DNA of 64,000 nucleotides from Adiantum capillus-veneris (taxonomy: Eukaryota; Streptophyta; Polypodiopsida; Polypodiales; Pteridaceae): NCBI GenBank assembly GCA_014529385.2, contig CM043952.1:157837057-157901056 (forward strand). The letters are read 5' to 3'. Numbering within the stretch: the stretch's first letter is position 1; each line of letters begins with the position of its first letter. This document shows, one piece after another, positions 10,908 to 23,989 of this stretch. The notes under the pieces are model-generated. The model ran no database searches. It was given only the letters and a program-made list of their open reading frames with translations, and was not told the DNA's origin. The position numbers were made by a program, and so were the translations under genes.

Positions 10908-13900
10908 TTGGTAACAAAGAATGGATCAGTATGTTTTACAAAACTTGAAGATTTGAAGAGATGTGAGAAGCAATATGTGCATAATGTACAAATAGGCATG
11001 AAAAAGAGTGGGTTGCTAGAGCCTACTGAAAATGTTTTGGGTTTGTGTGAACAAGTTTCTTTTGTAGATACTATGGGTGAGCTTGATGCTATAATGAGGT
11101 CTAGTTTGCATCTTGAAAATGAAGTTGTGGAAGTTTGCTCTATGGAAATGTATCAAGTAATAGAAGCCTTTAAAGAAAGCCAAACAGTAGGCCCAGAAGT
11201 CCATGTTGAAACTAAATACAAGAGTGTAGCAAAGAAGGTGAAACCAGTAGCTTCACCCTTACCACCCAACAACAGGGAAAAGATTGAACAGGCTTCTTTA
11301 CAACCAAGTTTGCGGAATCCTAAAAAGATCGGGCATACCTTCACAAAGGAGTCTTTTCAAGAATTGCAGATTGGTTGCGAGGAGTTTCTAACACAGGAGG
11401 AGACAAAGTGATTCAAAGAAATGCTTTCAAATCATGGTAAGGCTTTTGCATTTGAGCCACATGAGATAGGATGTGTTGATCCTTATATTGTAGCTCCTAT
11501 GGTAATTTTCACAATACCTCATGTGCCTTGGAATCTGCGGCCTATTCCGGTTCCAAAGGCTCATTTGCCAAAGTTAGTAGAGCTACTAAATGAGAAAATC
11601 AAAATGGGAATCTTGGAGCCTTCTTGTGCTTCATACTCAAACAGGTGGTTCACAGTTCCAAAGAAGAATGGTTCTCTACGCTTCATCCAAGATATGCAAC
11701 CAGTGAACAAGGTGACAATTAGAAATGTAGGAACAGGTCCAATTGTGGATGAATTTGCAGAGGCGTTTGAAGGGAGGGCAATCTACTCAATGGGGGATCT
11801 CTACTCAGGGTATGATCGATTTCAGCTTGCAATCGAAAGCAGAGACTTGACAACCATGAGGACACCTTTGGGTTTGGTAAGGATGTGTACCTTGCCACAG
11901 GGAGCAACCAACTCGGTTGCACATATGATGAATGGGATGAATAAGGTCTTACGTGACTTTATTCCTCAAATCACAATGCCTTTCATTGATGATTTGCCTA
12001 TAAAAGGATGTGAAGAAAGTGACAAAGTTGAAGCTTTGGATCTCAAGGGATGTCGCAGGTTTGTGGTAAATCACATAAATGATTGTGATAAAATTTTGTC
12101 TATGTTGGAAGAAGTGAATCTTACATTGTCAGGGAAAAAGTCTATGTTTGGTGTCAATGAAGTGCTCATTGTGGGGCACATGTGCGGGCCATATGGTAGG
12201 AAACCTTGTCCATCAAAGGTAGATGCCATCCAAAGAATGAAAGAAACATGCACTAGCATCACTGAGGTTAGAAGGTTTCTGGGAGCATGTGTCTTCTATG
12301 TTATTTGGATTTCACATTATGCACATGTAGCTGATCCTCTTTATCAGCTGCTTAGAAAGAATCAAAAGTTTAAATGGACAAAAGCACATGTAAAATCCAT
12401 GAAAAAGCTAAAGGAGTTACTCTAGTCAGCAACGACTTTGAGAAAGGTAGACTATGAGTGTCAAAGGCCAATGATTGTGACAGTAGATACCAGTCCTACA
12501 GGGATTGGATGGGCAATAGGGCAAGATGACAAAGAAGGACATAGGTATGTGGTAAGATTTGGAGCAAAGGTACTAAGTGCTCGCCAAAGAAACTATCCAC
12601 AGATAAAGAGAGAGTTATGGGGTATGGTTACAGCCTTGAAAAGTGGAAAAGAGTACCTAATTGGTGCATGTGTGGTTGTAGAAACAGATTGTCTACCACT
12701 TCTTGGGATGATTACAAGCTGCTCAACACCAGACATTGCTATGTTGCGGTGGATTGTCTACATTAAGTCCTTAAATCCCGAGTTTAAGCACATTGCAGGT
12801 AAAGACAATACAGTGGCAGATATGCTATCAAGGGCAAGGTATGAAGATGAGTCACAAATGATTGATGAGGGAGATGATGTAGGCACAAAATTCTATTCTA
12901 TCTCTCATGTCAAAGGTAACAATGTCTGCATGACTAATTCACTTGAATTGTTCTTGAAAGATCTTTATGAAGGTGATTGGCTTTCTATTGGAAGGTACTT
13001 GAGTACTCTAACAAAGCAGGATGATTGGTCTGAACAAGAATTCAAGAGGATACGTAGGAAAGCATATGGGTACTTTTTAAGGGATGGTTACTTGTGGAAG
13101 CATCCTAAACAAAAGGGTGCTACACCACAACGGGTTACATGTAAAAAAGAGACTCAAGTAAAGCTCATGCAAGAGTTTCATGAGAGTCTATGGGCTGGAC
13201 ACAGGGGTGTGTAGGCAACCTTCTCCAAGTTGAAAGAAAAATAATGGTGGAAGGGTATGTATAAAGATGTATCTCAGTTTGTAGAGTCATGTGTAACTTG
13301 TCAAATGTATTCAAATGTTCGACATCGTGATGGATTGCACCCTACATATCCACTAGCCATGCACTATAAATGGGTTGTGGATCTAGTCACGATGCCTTTA
13401 GGAATCTGGCAGATGAGATACTTGGTTCTTGCACCAGAGGACCTAACTAACCAGGTTGAAGGAAGAGCATTAAGAGCTAAGACCACAGAAGCTGTGTGCA
13501 AATTCCTTCTTGATGAGGTGATTTGCCGTTATGGTTGTGTGGGAAAAATCACTGCAGATCGAGGTGAACTGGATGCCGAAGAAGCAAGGGAGTTCTTTTC
13601 TAGATTAGGGATCAAGCTTTCTCTTACTACAGCTTACAACCCTGAAGGCAATGGAAAGAGTGAAAGAGGGCATCCTCCTATCATCAAAGCTTTGGCCAAG
13701 GCTTGCGAAGGAAGAGTTGGTGAGTGGCCAAAACTGTTACCATATGCTTTATGGGCTGATCGTACAACACATAGCTCAGTAACTGGCTACATGCCTGTGG
13801 AGCTAATGTATGGTCAAAAGCCAGTGATGCGGATTGAAGATACAATTCCTACATGGAATGTACTACCTTGGCAAGAGGGGCTTAGTAGGGAAGATCTCCT

Positions 13901-14357
13901 TGCACTGCGTATAAGGCAACTAGAGAGAAGACCTGGAGACATTGAGGCTGCAAAAGAACGAGTCAAAAATGCAAGATTGAAAAACAAGGACTACTTTGAT
14001 AAGCGACATCGGCTCAGGAGCAAAGCAATTGACAAAGGTGACTGGGTTTTAGTGTATGATAGTAGCCTTGATAACCAACACACAGTCATGCGTAAGTTTT
14101 CAAAAAGATGGTTTGGACCATATGTTGTAAAACATGTGCATGAAAATGCTACTTACATCTTGTCTGAACTAGATGGCACAGAAGTAACGATTCCCATTGC
14201 AGGAAAAAGCATCAAAATGTTTAAGAGAAAAGGAGACAATGATCCAGAAAATGCTGATGAGGAAGAAGAGCAAAACACAGGTGAAGATCAAAGTGAAAAT
14301 GAAGCTCTGGAATCATCCAGTGAAGATGAAAGCAAGGAAGATGTACAAGAGGGCTGA
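10908..14357 (+). pseudogene. Gypsy-2 pol (RT, RNase H, integrase) with four in-frame stops
   Basis: One frame carries the whole pol, broken by stops at 11409 (TGA), 12423 (TAG), 13212 (TAG, where Trp is expected) and near 13243 (TAA). RT spans about 11490-12300, with VPKKNGSLRFIQDMQPVN, then TLPQGATNSVAHMM and the catalytic FIDDLPIKG. RNase H is at about 12480-12830 (VTVDTS, YPQIKRELWG, KDNTVADMLSR). The integrase zinc finger is at about 13170-13305 (HESLWAGHRG, CVTCQM). The catalytic core follows (VVDLVTMP, ITADRG, NPEGNGKSERGH, giving D, D and E). A GPY/F-like module (WFGPYVVKHV) lies near 14110, and the protein ends in an acidic Ser/Glu tail. I see no chromodomain. Catalytic residues are present, so only a few point lesions separate it from an intact frame. 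Confidence 0.92.
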
Positions 14358-14400
14358 TCTTACAAAGAAATAATTTGGCACATACCGGAGGATGTGCAGG

Positions 14401-14415
14401 TTTAGAGGGGGTGGA
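14401..14415 (+). other. Gypsy-2 polypurine tract
   Basis: TTTAGAGGGGGTGGA directly precedes the 3' LTR, in the position and composition expected for the plus-strand primer. Confidence 0.85.
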
Positions 14416-16525
<2,110 letters not shown>

Positions 16526-16800
16526 GCGGTGTTGCAAGATCTGTAGTCTAGGCGGAAGAAATGGCTGGCCCTAAAGCACAGCAATTTTTACGGGGGCAGT
16601 TGGTCCTTGTCTTTAATTCTCACCTTGGAAAGATGCTTGGGAAGCTAAAATTATGGTGGTCGGGACCATTCTAGATTTTTAAAGCATGCGGGCCCACTTA
16701 TTTTTATTTGGCGGATTTGTGGGGGGAGGTGATTTTTGTGCCGGTGAATGGATTTTGACTATGCCATTATTTCTCACCTACTTCAATTCCATGTCCCTTT
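16526..16800 (+). pseudogene. Gypsy-1 integrase C-terminus resumed after gypsy-2
   Basis: The reading picks up the end of integrase. QFLRGQLVLVFNSHLGKMLG is followed by LWWSGPF, a stop, and IFKACGPTYF, matching the GPY/F module that ends many Ty3/gypsy integrases. It supplies the part missing from 4200-6353. Single stops (TAG near 16550, TAG near 16674) break it. Confidence 0.85.
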
Positions 16801-16979
16801 GCTGTGGTACAAGAGCCGAAAGCCGCCTTATCATGAATGGGATTTCTTTTGCATGCAATCTTGGAAAGCAGAAAAAGGGAAATGATGATTGCAACACCGT
16901 GACACACCCTATTTTGAGAACTCTTTGTGAGTGGTTTGGTGCATGCAGTCAATACCTTATACTCTCCTCACATTTTTTG

Positions 16980-17195
16980 CATCGTTCTCGCAAGGTTCTC
17001 ATGTCTCATTTCTCTGTGGTTCTGTGTCTCTTTGCTACCATGACTGCTTCCCTGCTGCAATGCATTCCATTTACTCCAGTGCAGCAGCATCGTTCTCGCA
17101 AGGTTCTCCTGTCTCATTTCTCTGTGCTTCTGTGTCTCTTTGCTACCATGACTGCTTCCCTGCTGCAATGCATTCCATTTACTCCAATGCATTCC
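16980..17195. repeat. 108-bp tandem duplication in gypsy-1
   Basis: The block starting CATCGTTCTCGCAAGGTTCT occurs at 16980 and 17088 with few differences, and a shorter TCCATTTACTCCA echo follows. It lies between the integrase end and the 3' ORF. Confidence 0.9.
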
Positions 17196-17199
17196 ATTT

Positions 17200-18500
17200 A
17201 CTCCAGTGCAGCAGCTAGCTCTTCGCAGGATGGATGCTTGGTTGCAAGATTTGCACCTACGTGTCTTTGCCAACCTAGATTGGCAAGGAATCCCTGTTCA
17301 CCCGCAGGCCACATCATTGATCGAGCAACTCGCTACTGGTGATATGGTGCAAATCAACAACCAACAAATTTAGTTGAGAGCAGAAATAATTTCAAGATGC
17401 TCTTGTTTGCCCAGTGATGGTGTTGTACGAGCATCACATGTTATTCTTGCTGCAGAGGCCGAAGAAGAGTTTGGTTTGAAAGTAAAGGGTGAATACAAAC
17501 TATCAGGGCTTACAGATATAGCAATAAGGGATGCCTATTACTGGTTTCTTGAGGCAATTTGGTTGCATGCCAAAACGTATACGATTTCGGCCAAATCACA
17601 CAATGTCTTGCATTTGGCCTACTTTGGGCCGGTAGCATGGGCAGTGATTGTCAGGGAGAGGTTGCTAGCAGAGTGCCAAAGAGTGGTGGCACAGATGGGG
17701 TGAATTACTCCAACAAATACAAAAGTCGTCCAGCTACTTACATTGGTGTTTACATTGAGAGAAATTTTCCCTCTCACCCTTCGGCCTCTGTGCCACTTTG
17801 AAGATGACAGATTTGTAGTATGTGGTACTGCTACACCCTTGCCACAAACTCAGAGTCAGGAAGTGCATGTTGTGCGGGTAACTCAAACCCCTGTTTGCAT
17901 TGTAGATGTGCCCGGTACATCAATTGTAGTGCTAGCCTTTAGTGCACAGGAGATGGCCACTACAGGAACATTGAACCGAAAGCAAGGTCGGGAGGAGAAC
18001 TTGTTTTCCACACCACCTTCTGCTTTGACATCCACCTTGCCGGAGGATTCCATTGTTGCACGCTGGAGACGCAGAATGCAGGAAAGAGCGGCAACCTCCA
18101 CTCCGGCTAGGACTGTCTCTGAGGGTACGGATACTTCCTCGCAACCAGGAGATTCTCAAGTTACTATCACCACTACTCTAACGGAGGGCACTCTTCCAGC
18201 AGTTTTTCCCTGGGAGACGACGGTCGCAAACCCCTCTGATCAGCTCCAGGAGTGCGGCACATTTTTGCAGTGTCTTGCGAAGTCTTTACATTCGACCTGG
18301 CTAGCTCCCACAACTTAGGCACACGTCACTAAGCTGGAAACACAGGTAATGGCCTTGCAGGATAGCATAACCGATTTAACATATCAAAATGTAGCATTAA
18401 CTACGGTAGCTCGGCGGCAAACTGAAGAAATCCAGGCACTCAGGGAGGCCCATTTCTTCAATTGCGAACGTAGAATAGCCTTGCCACTTACTTAGCATCT
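17200..18500 (+). pseudogene. Gypsy-1 additional 3' ORF of unknown function, coiled-coil end
   Basis: Downstream of integrase and on the same strand, one frame stays open for about 430 codons apart from single stops at 17371 (TAG), 17701 (TGA), 18316 (TAG) and near 18493 (TAG). The N-terminal part (LQDLHLRVFANLDWQGIPVH, later AEAEEEFGLKVKGEYKLSG) looks globular. The middle is Ser/Thr/Pro-rich. The last part (KLETQVMALQDSITDLTYQN) has heptad spacing of a coiled coil. I do not recognise the family. Its position recalls the extra ORFs in Athila and Tat lineages, but I see no signal peptide or membrane segment that would make it envelope-like. Confidence 0.6.
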
Positions 18501-19577
18501 CATCTTGATGATGTGATGATTAACATGAATGATCTGGATGCCTTAGCAGTGGAGATGCAGTAGGACCTCCACAATTTTTTAGAGACTCAAATGCAGAGTT
18601 GGAGATCAAGGTTGTCGACCGAGGTGATAACATAGCAACCAACTCAACAGGTTGTGATGAGACAACCTGAGCCGTTGAATAATGACAGAGGTAAGAATAT
18701 TGTCCCAGAAGGTTTTGATATTGTTGATTGGGCAAAAGCTACAGAAGATTGTGTTGAGGCCCAGGCTCATGTCTCTTGTTTGCAGTGAGTGATTCATCGC
18801 CTTCGTAAGGAGCGGCATAGAGTATGTTTTCGGGTAGAGACTTTGGCTCATTCATTCTCCCTCAGTCTTCCGCCATGTCCTCCCTTTTGGCCTGCAGTAA
18901 ACAGATACTTGTCTTGGTATTATCCTCTACATATGCCTCTTGCTCCTTTGCCACAGGCACCTCAGTCTATTTCTTTGCCAACACAATTTATTCCAAGGCA
19001 TCCTTGGCTGAAGCAACCTGAGATAGATCCATAGCTATTGGCTGAGGTGTATCAGGCTCATTGCCAAGATTTTCAAGGATTTGGTTATATCGACATTTTT
19101 TCCTCACCATAGCAGGTGGAGGAACAGCAATCAGAACCTTTGACACGGAGGGGCTAAGGTGTGGGTTTGCACAATCCACCGTGCGTGCCAGGTGTTACGG
19201 CATAAACTGCATAGTGCGGTCCTGCAGTCCTGTAGAGGTCTGGACATTGCAGACTAGGAGTCATGCGGCTTTGGGACATTTCTTCATAGGATATCATGGG
19301 ACAGGATGGGGTTTTGCATCGTTCTTGATCTACACTGGATCAGCGGTTGTATATGGGGGGCATACATGTCTTTGGGGATATCTCTAATATTCCTGTGATT
19401 AATACATCTTCTCTCTTGTACTCTGTGTTTGATTGCATATCAATGAAGAAGACGGTGTTCTGTTACTTGTCTTTTGTTCTGCCTTCCTGTGTTCTGGTGT
19501 TCATATAATGTAAGGCAGTTTGAGGGTAATCATTCTCGTAATGCTTATTGCTCCTTTGCAAGCAATAGCCATTACAT
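18501..19577. other. Unassigned DNA, probably gypsy-1 tail
   Basis: Short coding-looking pieces occur, such as one ending EGFDIVDWAKATEDCVEAQA near 18770, but no frame stays open. No LTR end, repeat partner or gene can be defined. It could hold the rest of the gypsy-1 3' ORF and its 3' LTR, whose partner is not in the window. Confidence 0.4.
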
Positions 19578-20390
19578 ATTGCCTTGTGTCAGAAAAGTTA
19601 CATAGAGACATTGCTATGTAAGTTTGGACTTGAGGATTGTAGACCTATTGCCACTCCCATGGAAACACGTTTGAAATTGATTCTACATGATGCTGGAAAT
19701 CATGCTGATGTCACTCTTTATCAAACTGCTGTTGGCTGCCTCATTTATGTAAGCAACACGAGGCCGGATATTCAGTTTGCAGTCTCTCAGGTCAGCAGAT
19801 TTATGCATAGCCCAGGGTCTAAGCATTCGCATACTGTCAAGAGGATTTTCTGCTACCTTAGTGGCACTTTACATTTTGGCTTGTTTTATCCCAAGGGGGG
19901 ATCATTGCCGTCAGAATTACATGCTTTTTTGGACTCATATTGGGCTGGTTGTTTTGACACGCGAGTGTCCACAAGTGGTTTTTGTTTCATGCTTGGCAGT
20001 TCATGTATATCATGGTTGAGCAAGAAGCAACTTACTGTGGCCACTTTGAGTTGTGAGGCTAAGTATAGGGCAGTCTTCACAGCTACACTTGAGTGTGTAT
20101 GGCTCAGATGCCTTATGGCTGATTTGGGTGTTGGACAGGACACTGCCAAAAATATCTACACTGACAGTTAGAGCGCATTCGCAGTTGTGAGGAACCCAAT
20201 TTTTTGTGCTCGCACAAAGCACATTGAGGTGCATTACCACCATGTCAGAGAGAGGATCTCAGCAAGAGAGATCATCTTGGCTTATGTGCCAACACAGGAC
20301 AACCTTGCATATCTTTTCACAAAGGCATTGTCTCGTGAGAAGCTTGAAGCTTTCCGCAAAGCTTTGGGCTTACTCCCCTTTGTGGACTGA
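19578..20390 (+). pseudogene. Copia-A pol 3' fragment (RT end and RNase H)
   Basis: Homology to the inverted copy at 33483-35102 starts abruptly at 19578, so this copy is truncated within RT. It reads QKSYIETLLCKFGLEDC, then TRPDIQFAVSQVSRFMHSPG. The Ty1/copia RNase H follows (WAGCFDTRVSTSGF, TKHIEVHYHHVRERIS, LFTKALSREKLEAFRKALG). One stop at 20169 breaks the frame. Gag, protease, integrase and the RT active site are missing. Confidence 0.92.
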
Positions 20391-20466
20391 TCATGTCCTC
20401 AGGGCATGGCACTTCCCCTTTACTCATGTGCCAGCTCTTGTTCACCGCATCACTTCAGGGGGGATT

Positions 20467-20681
20467 TGTTACCGTATACATGTGGTAGTGATATGTGTGA
20501 ACACACTAGGACCGCCGGGGCATTTTTTCCCTCTTTAGGAGGTTTTTTCCCCTGAGCATTATATATACACCCATCACTATAGGGATATCAATATTTCCAT
20601 TGGACACTCTCTATTGTGTGCCTTGCGCTCCCTTTGTCTTCTCCAAGCTGTGTGTGTTTCTCTACAAACCTAATTCCAACA
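20467..20681 (+). repeat. Copia-A 3' LTR, 215 bp
   Basis: It begins TGTTACCGTATACATG after a G-rich primer tract (CTTCAGGGGGGATT, 20453-20466) and ends CCTAATTCCAACA. It contains ATTATATATACACCC as a likely TATA region. The related LTR of the inverted copy is at 33045-33407. Confidence 0.88.
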
Positions 20682-22480
20682 TCATGATCACACTATCATC
20701 ACTAATTAGCATTACTTGCATGGATTGTCTTGCAATAGAACTAGAATCTTGTTTCTCAATGGGAGAATTGATACTAAGAGTGGAAAATATAACCATCTTG
20801 TCATCATCATTAACCACCATAGCTTGTACACGCTCTTTTGCAAAATAATGGGAGTATCCATACCTGGAGGGGGTGTTGAATGTGTGCCCATTTTCCTTCT
20901 TGTCTCGGCATCAATAGCATGTTCATTGATCACCGTAGCTTGCAATGAGTCCCTTGCAATAGACCTTGAAGATGTTGTGTGAATGGAAGTAGAACCAGGA
21001 GGTGCAATTGTTCATGATGTTCTCATGTGCAGTCTGTGTATTTGTGTGTATGTGGTTGTTATTTTCCTATTATATGCACCTGTGTCATTGTACATATCCA
21101 TGTGTGTGGTGTGTGACTTTTCATATGCTTCATCTTTTGTTGCTAATGTTATGGACTTCATCTTATTATCTCTATTGTATATTCAGGTGGACACCACCTC
21201 CATACACCAAAATTCAGCATGCAAAGGTTTGCACTACAAAGGAGGAGTTTCATGAACTTTACAATCTCAGCTTGGATGGGTTTGACAACACGCATATGAT
21301 GGATGCCTCAGACATAGATTGGTTGTCCGTGTTCACGGTGGTAAGATCAAAAGGGAAGAATGTGAAGCTTCGCACCGTACGGCCAAAGTTTTTTAACAAA
21401 TTCATGGTGCTGTATCAAATGGTCTACCAGTAGTTACTTGTAAACGGGGAGTGCACTGCCTAGTTTGCAAAATAATTTTCTTTTGAAAATTGCCAATGGG
21501 AAGAGTTGTCTGATGACAAGTCCAAGCACAAGGTTTCTTGGGCAGTCATGGCTGCGAGCTCAATCAGTCGGCTAGGAGAACACAAGCAAGGGCTCTCCAA
21601 CAAGAGGGCTAGATTAATGACATACATGAATGAGGGGGATACGATGAGCACATTATCATTCAAAGGTGCACCACTGAAGGCCAATTTGGTGCAACAAATA
21701 CTCAGCATGCGGATTAGGCACTAGCCTTGTTGGCTGATGTACATGCCAAAATTAGGGATGTGGAGACTGATATAGGGCAGATCACAAAAGAAATGCAGCA
21801 AGTTGAAGTGGAAATGCAGGTTCAATAAAAGAGATACACATTTTTGTAGAAAAAAATAAAAGAAGTTAAAGAAGAACTAGCCACATTAGAGGCTAGTGGG
21901 AATGCACCTTTGGAGCAATCGATACAATTACAAGCTGTGATAACTGCAAACAAAGATGTCCTTGATCTCCTTGGAGTGACCGAGAGTGTCATGCTCAAAA
22001 ATAACATTGTTGCAAACATGCAGGTTGAATTGTGAACAATTTACAGCTATTATGTTTTTAAATGTGTGTTTGAAGAGTTAAGATTGATTTTTTTGCCTTT
22101 GACACCAGGAGCGGCTCCAAAAAAAGAACTTGTTTGGCAACACTTAAAAATCAAGAGGCTTTTGTTGAGGACAATCTTTCTCAGTTGCAACAAGGCAAAG
22201 GTCCACTATTCTCTCCCTCACCTCCTATGCCTCATGTACATCAAGGACCCATATATTCAAGGAGCTGTGCTGCAGCCTGTGCACCACTTGTGGAATGGGT
22301 CTCTCATCACCTTTTTTGTGTTGCAAATTTATGCATGTTACATAACTTTTGCTTGGAAATGGGATGCGGTGTAGAGATCCCTGCATCTCTAAAGACGAAG
22401 TTTTGTGCGAATACAACTTTTGCTATAGAAGACAAAGGTACCCCTGCAGGTATGTCCCCAATAAGACAGTGATAGTTGTA
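20682..22480 (+). other. Decayed coding-like region of unknown origin
   Basis: No gene can be assembled. Between about 21186 and 21433 a frame (CTTKEEFHELYNLSLDGFDN, then a Lys/Arg-rich end) follows an acceptor-like TTCAG. At about 21720-22035 the plus strand reads as a broken coiled coil (HAKIRDVETDIGQITKEMQQ, then KEVKEELATLEASGN) with single stops. The coiled-coil style recalls the 3' ORFs of gypsy-1 and gypsy-3, so it may be another retroelement tail. Confidence 0.4.
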
Positions 22481-23277
22481 CTGCCTTTTTAATAGCTGTT
22501 GTGCAATGGCTATTGTTGGTTATGTTATGGTTATAGTAGCAGTAGCGGCTGCTTGTGTTATGTTGCCTAGAGCTATTAACACCCAATAATAATTGACTGC
22601 TATTAACAAGCTATGACATAACCAAAGTTTGCTAAAGCTGTCACAAGAAGCTTCTAACCACCTTTTAACTGCTATAGACTTTCATAGTTAGAGGGTAATA
22701 GCTATGGCGTTAACTAGGTAGCTATTGATATAGGTATTACTTGTCTAATAGTTGTTGGCTACCTTCTATAAAGCTATCGTGTACATCATTAACCATTTAA
22801 GAGCATTTTGATAGCTATGGAACAAATTTTAAATGCTAATAGCTGCCCAGTAGCTTCCTCTAATAGCTTGTAAGTAGCTATGACCAGCTTTTAGTTGCAA
22901 TTGACCTTAATAGTTAGAGGGTAATAGCTATGGCCTTAATTGGGTAGCTACTAATATAGCTATTACCTGTCTAATCGATGTATAAAGCTATCCTGTAGAC
23001 CATAAACTCCTTAAGACCATTTGATAGCTATGGAGTAGCTATTAACTTCTAATAGCAACATGGTTCTTGTTAAATAGCTCAACAATAGGTTGACAAAAAG
23101 CTTTTGACCATCTATTAGGTAGTTATGTCTTGAATACCTAGGTGGTGATAGCTATGCCCATTTTGACTAACTATTTATATAGCTTAAATAGATATTACAA
23201 AATCTATTATAGCTACATCTAGCTCTTAACCAGCTATCATGAAATTGGTGATGATCTCTTGAGATAGCTAATTCCAG
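22481..23277. repeat. AGCTAT-rich noncoding sequence with 226-bp internal repeat
   Basis: TAGCTAT, AGCTATT and close variants recur every few tens of bases. A larger block with AGTTAGAGGGTAATAGCTAT near 22686 recurs near 22912, offset 226, with many substitutions. No coding frame is credible. Confidence 0.75.
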
Positions 23278-23714
23278 TGTTAGAAGATTTCAGCTACTGG
23301 TGATGTATTAGTTCAAACAGTAGACTAGACAAAGGAACAGAAACTCAACTAGAATACATCTACTGGAATAAGAACCAGACTATGTACTGAAAATGATATT
23401 CAGATTCAGAGTATTGAATACAGAGTAAGTGTAACTAGAATATACTGCCGTGATTGGAATTACATATGAAAGATTACAATGAGTATGATGTGGCTTATAA
23501 ACAGAAAGATAGATTACAGCCGACAACAACTGCTAATGATTGACAACTCAAGTACAACAAATGCCACCAAAATTCTAACCCGATTACAATGTAATGGGCC
23601 CTATTTATATGCCTTAGGTTTACCATGGTAATTATCGTAATAGTTACTGACTGATTCAGTGCCCGTCTCATAAGAGAGCGTTCCCACTTAGTGAAACTGT
23701 CTCAACCGTCTACA
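23278..23714 (-). repeat. Candidate gypsy-3 3' LTR
   Basis: In minus orientation the segment starts TGTAGACGGTTGAGAC, contains a TATA-like ATATAAATAGGG near its middle and ends TCTTCTAACA, giving TG...CA. It follows a purine-rich tract (23715-23732) at the end of the gypsy-3 3' ORF. Its partner LTR is not in the window, so the boundaries rest on motif and position only. Confidence 0.55.
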
Positions 23715-23732
23715 TCCTTCCCTCCTTTCTTG
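23715..23732 (-). other. Candidate gypsy-3 polypurine tract
   Basis: On the minus strand CAAGAAAGGAGGGAAGGA immediately precedes the TGTAGACGG start of the candidate 3' LTR. Confidence 0.55.
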
Positions 23733-23989
23733 AATTTTGGCAAGATTCCAAAATTTTTGAAAAATTCCCCTGTCTAATTCTGGTTTGAAGCTGAAAAATC
23801 CACTGTCTGCTTCTGATGTTGGGGATTGGACTTGACCAATGATAGAGAACCAGCTGGAAGGATTAGTGTAGATCTCTCATCATCGACACAGACGGATATC
23901 AACCTTCCAGCTGAGAAGGAAAAGGTCAGTGTAGAGCTCTCATCGTATACACAAACTGATATCAACCTTCCATTTGAGGAAGAAAAATC

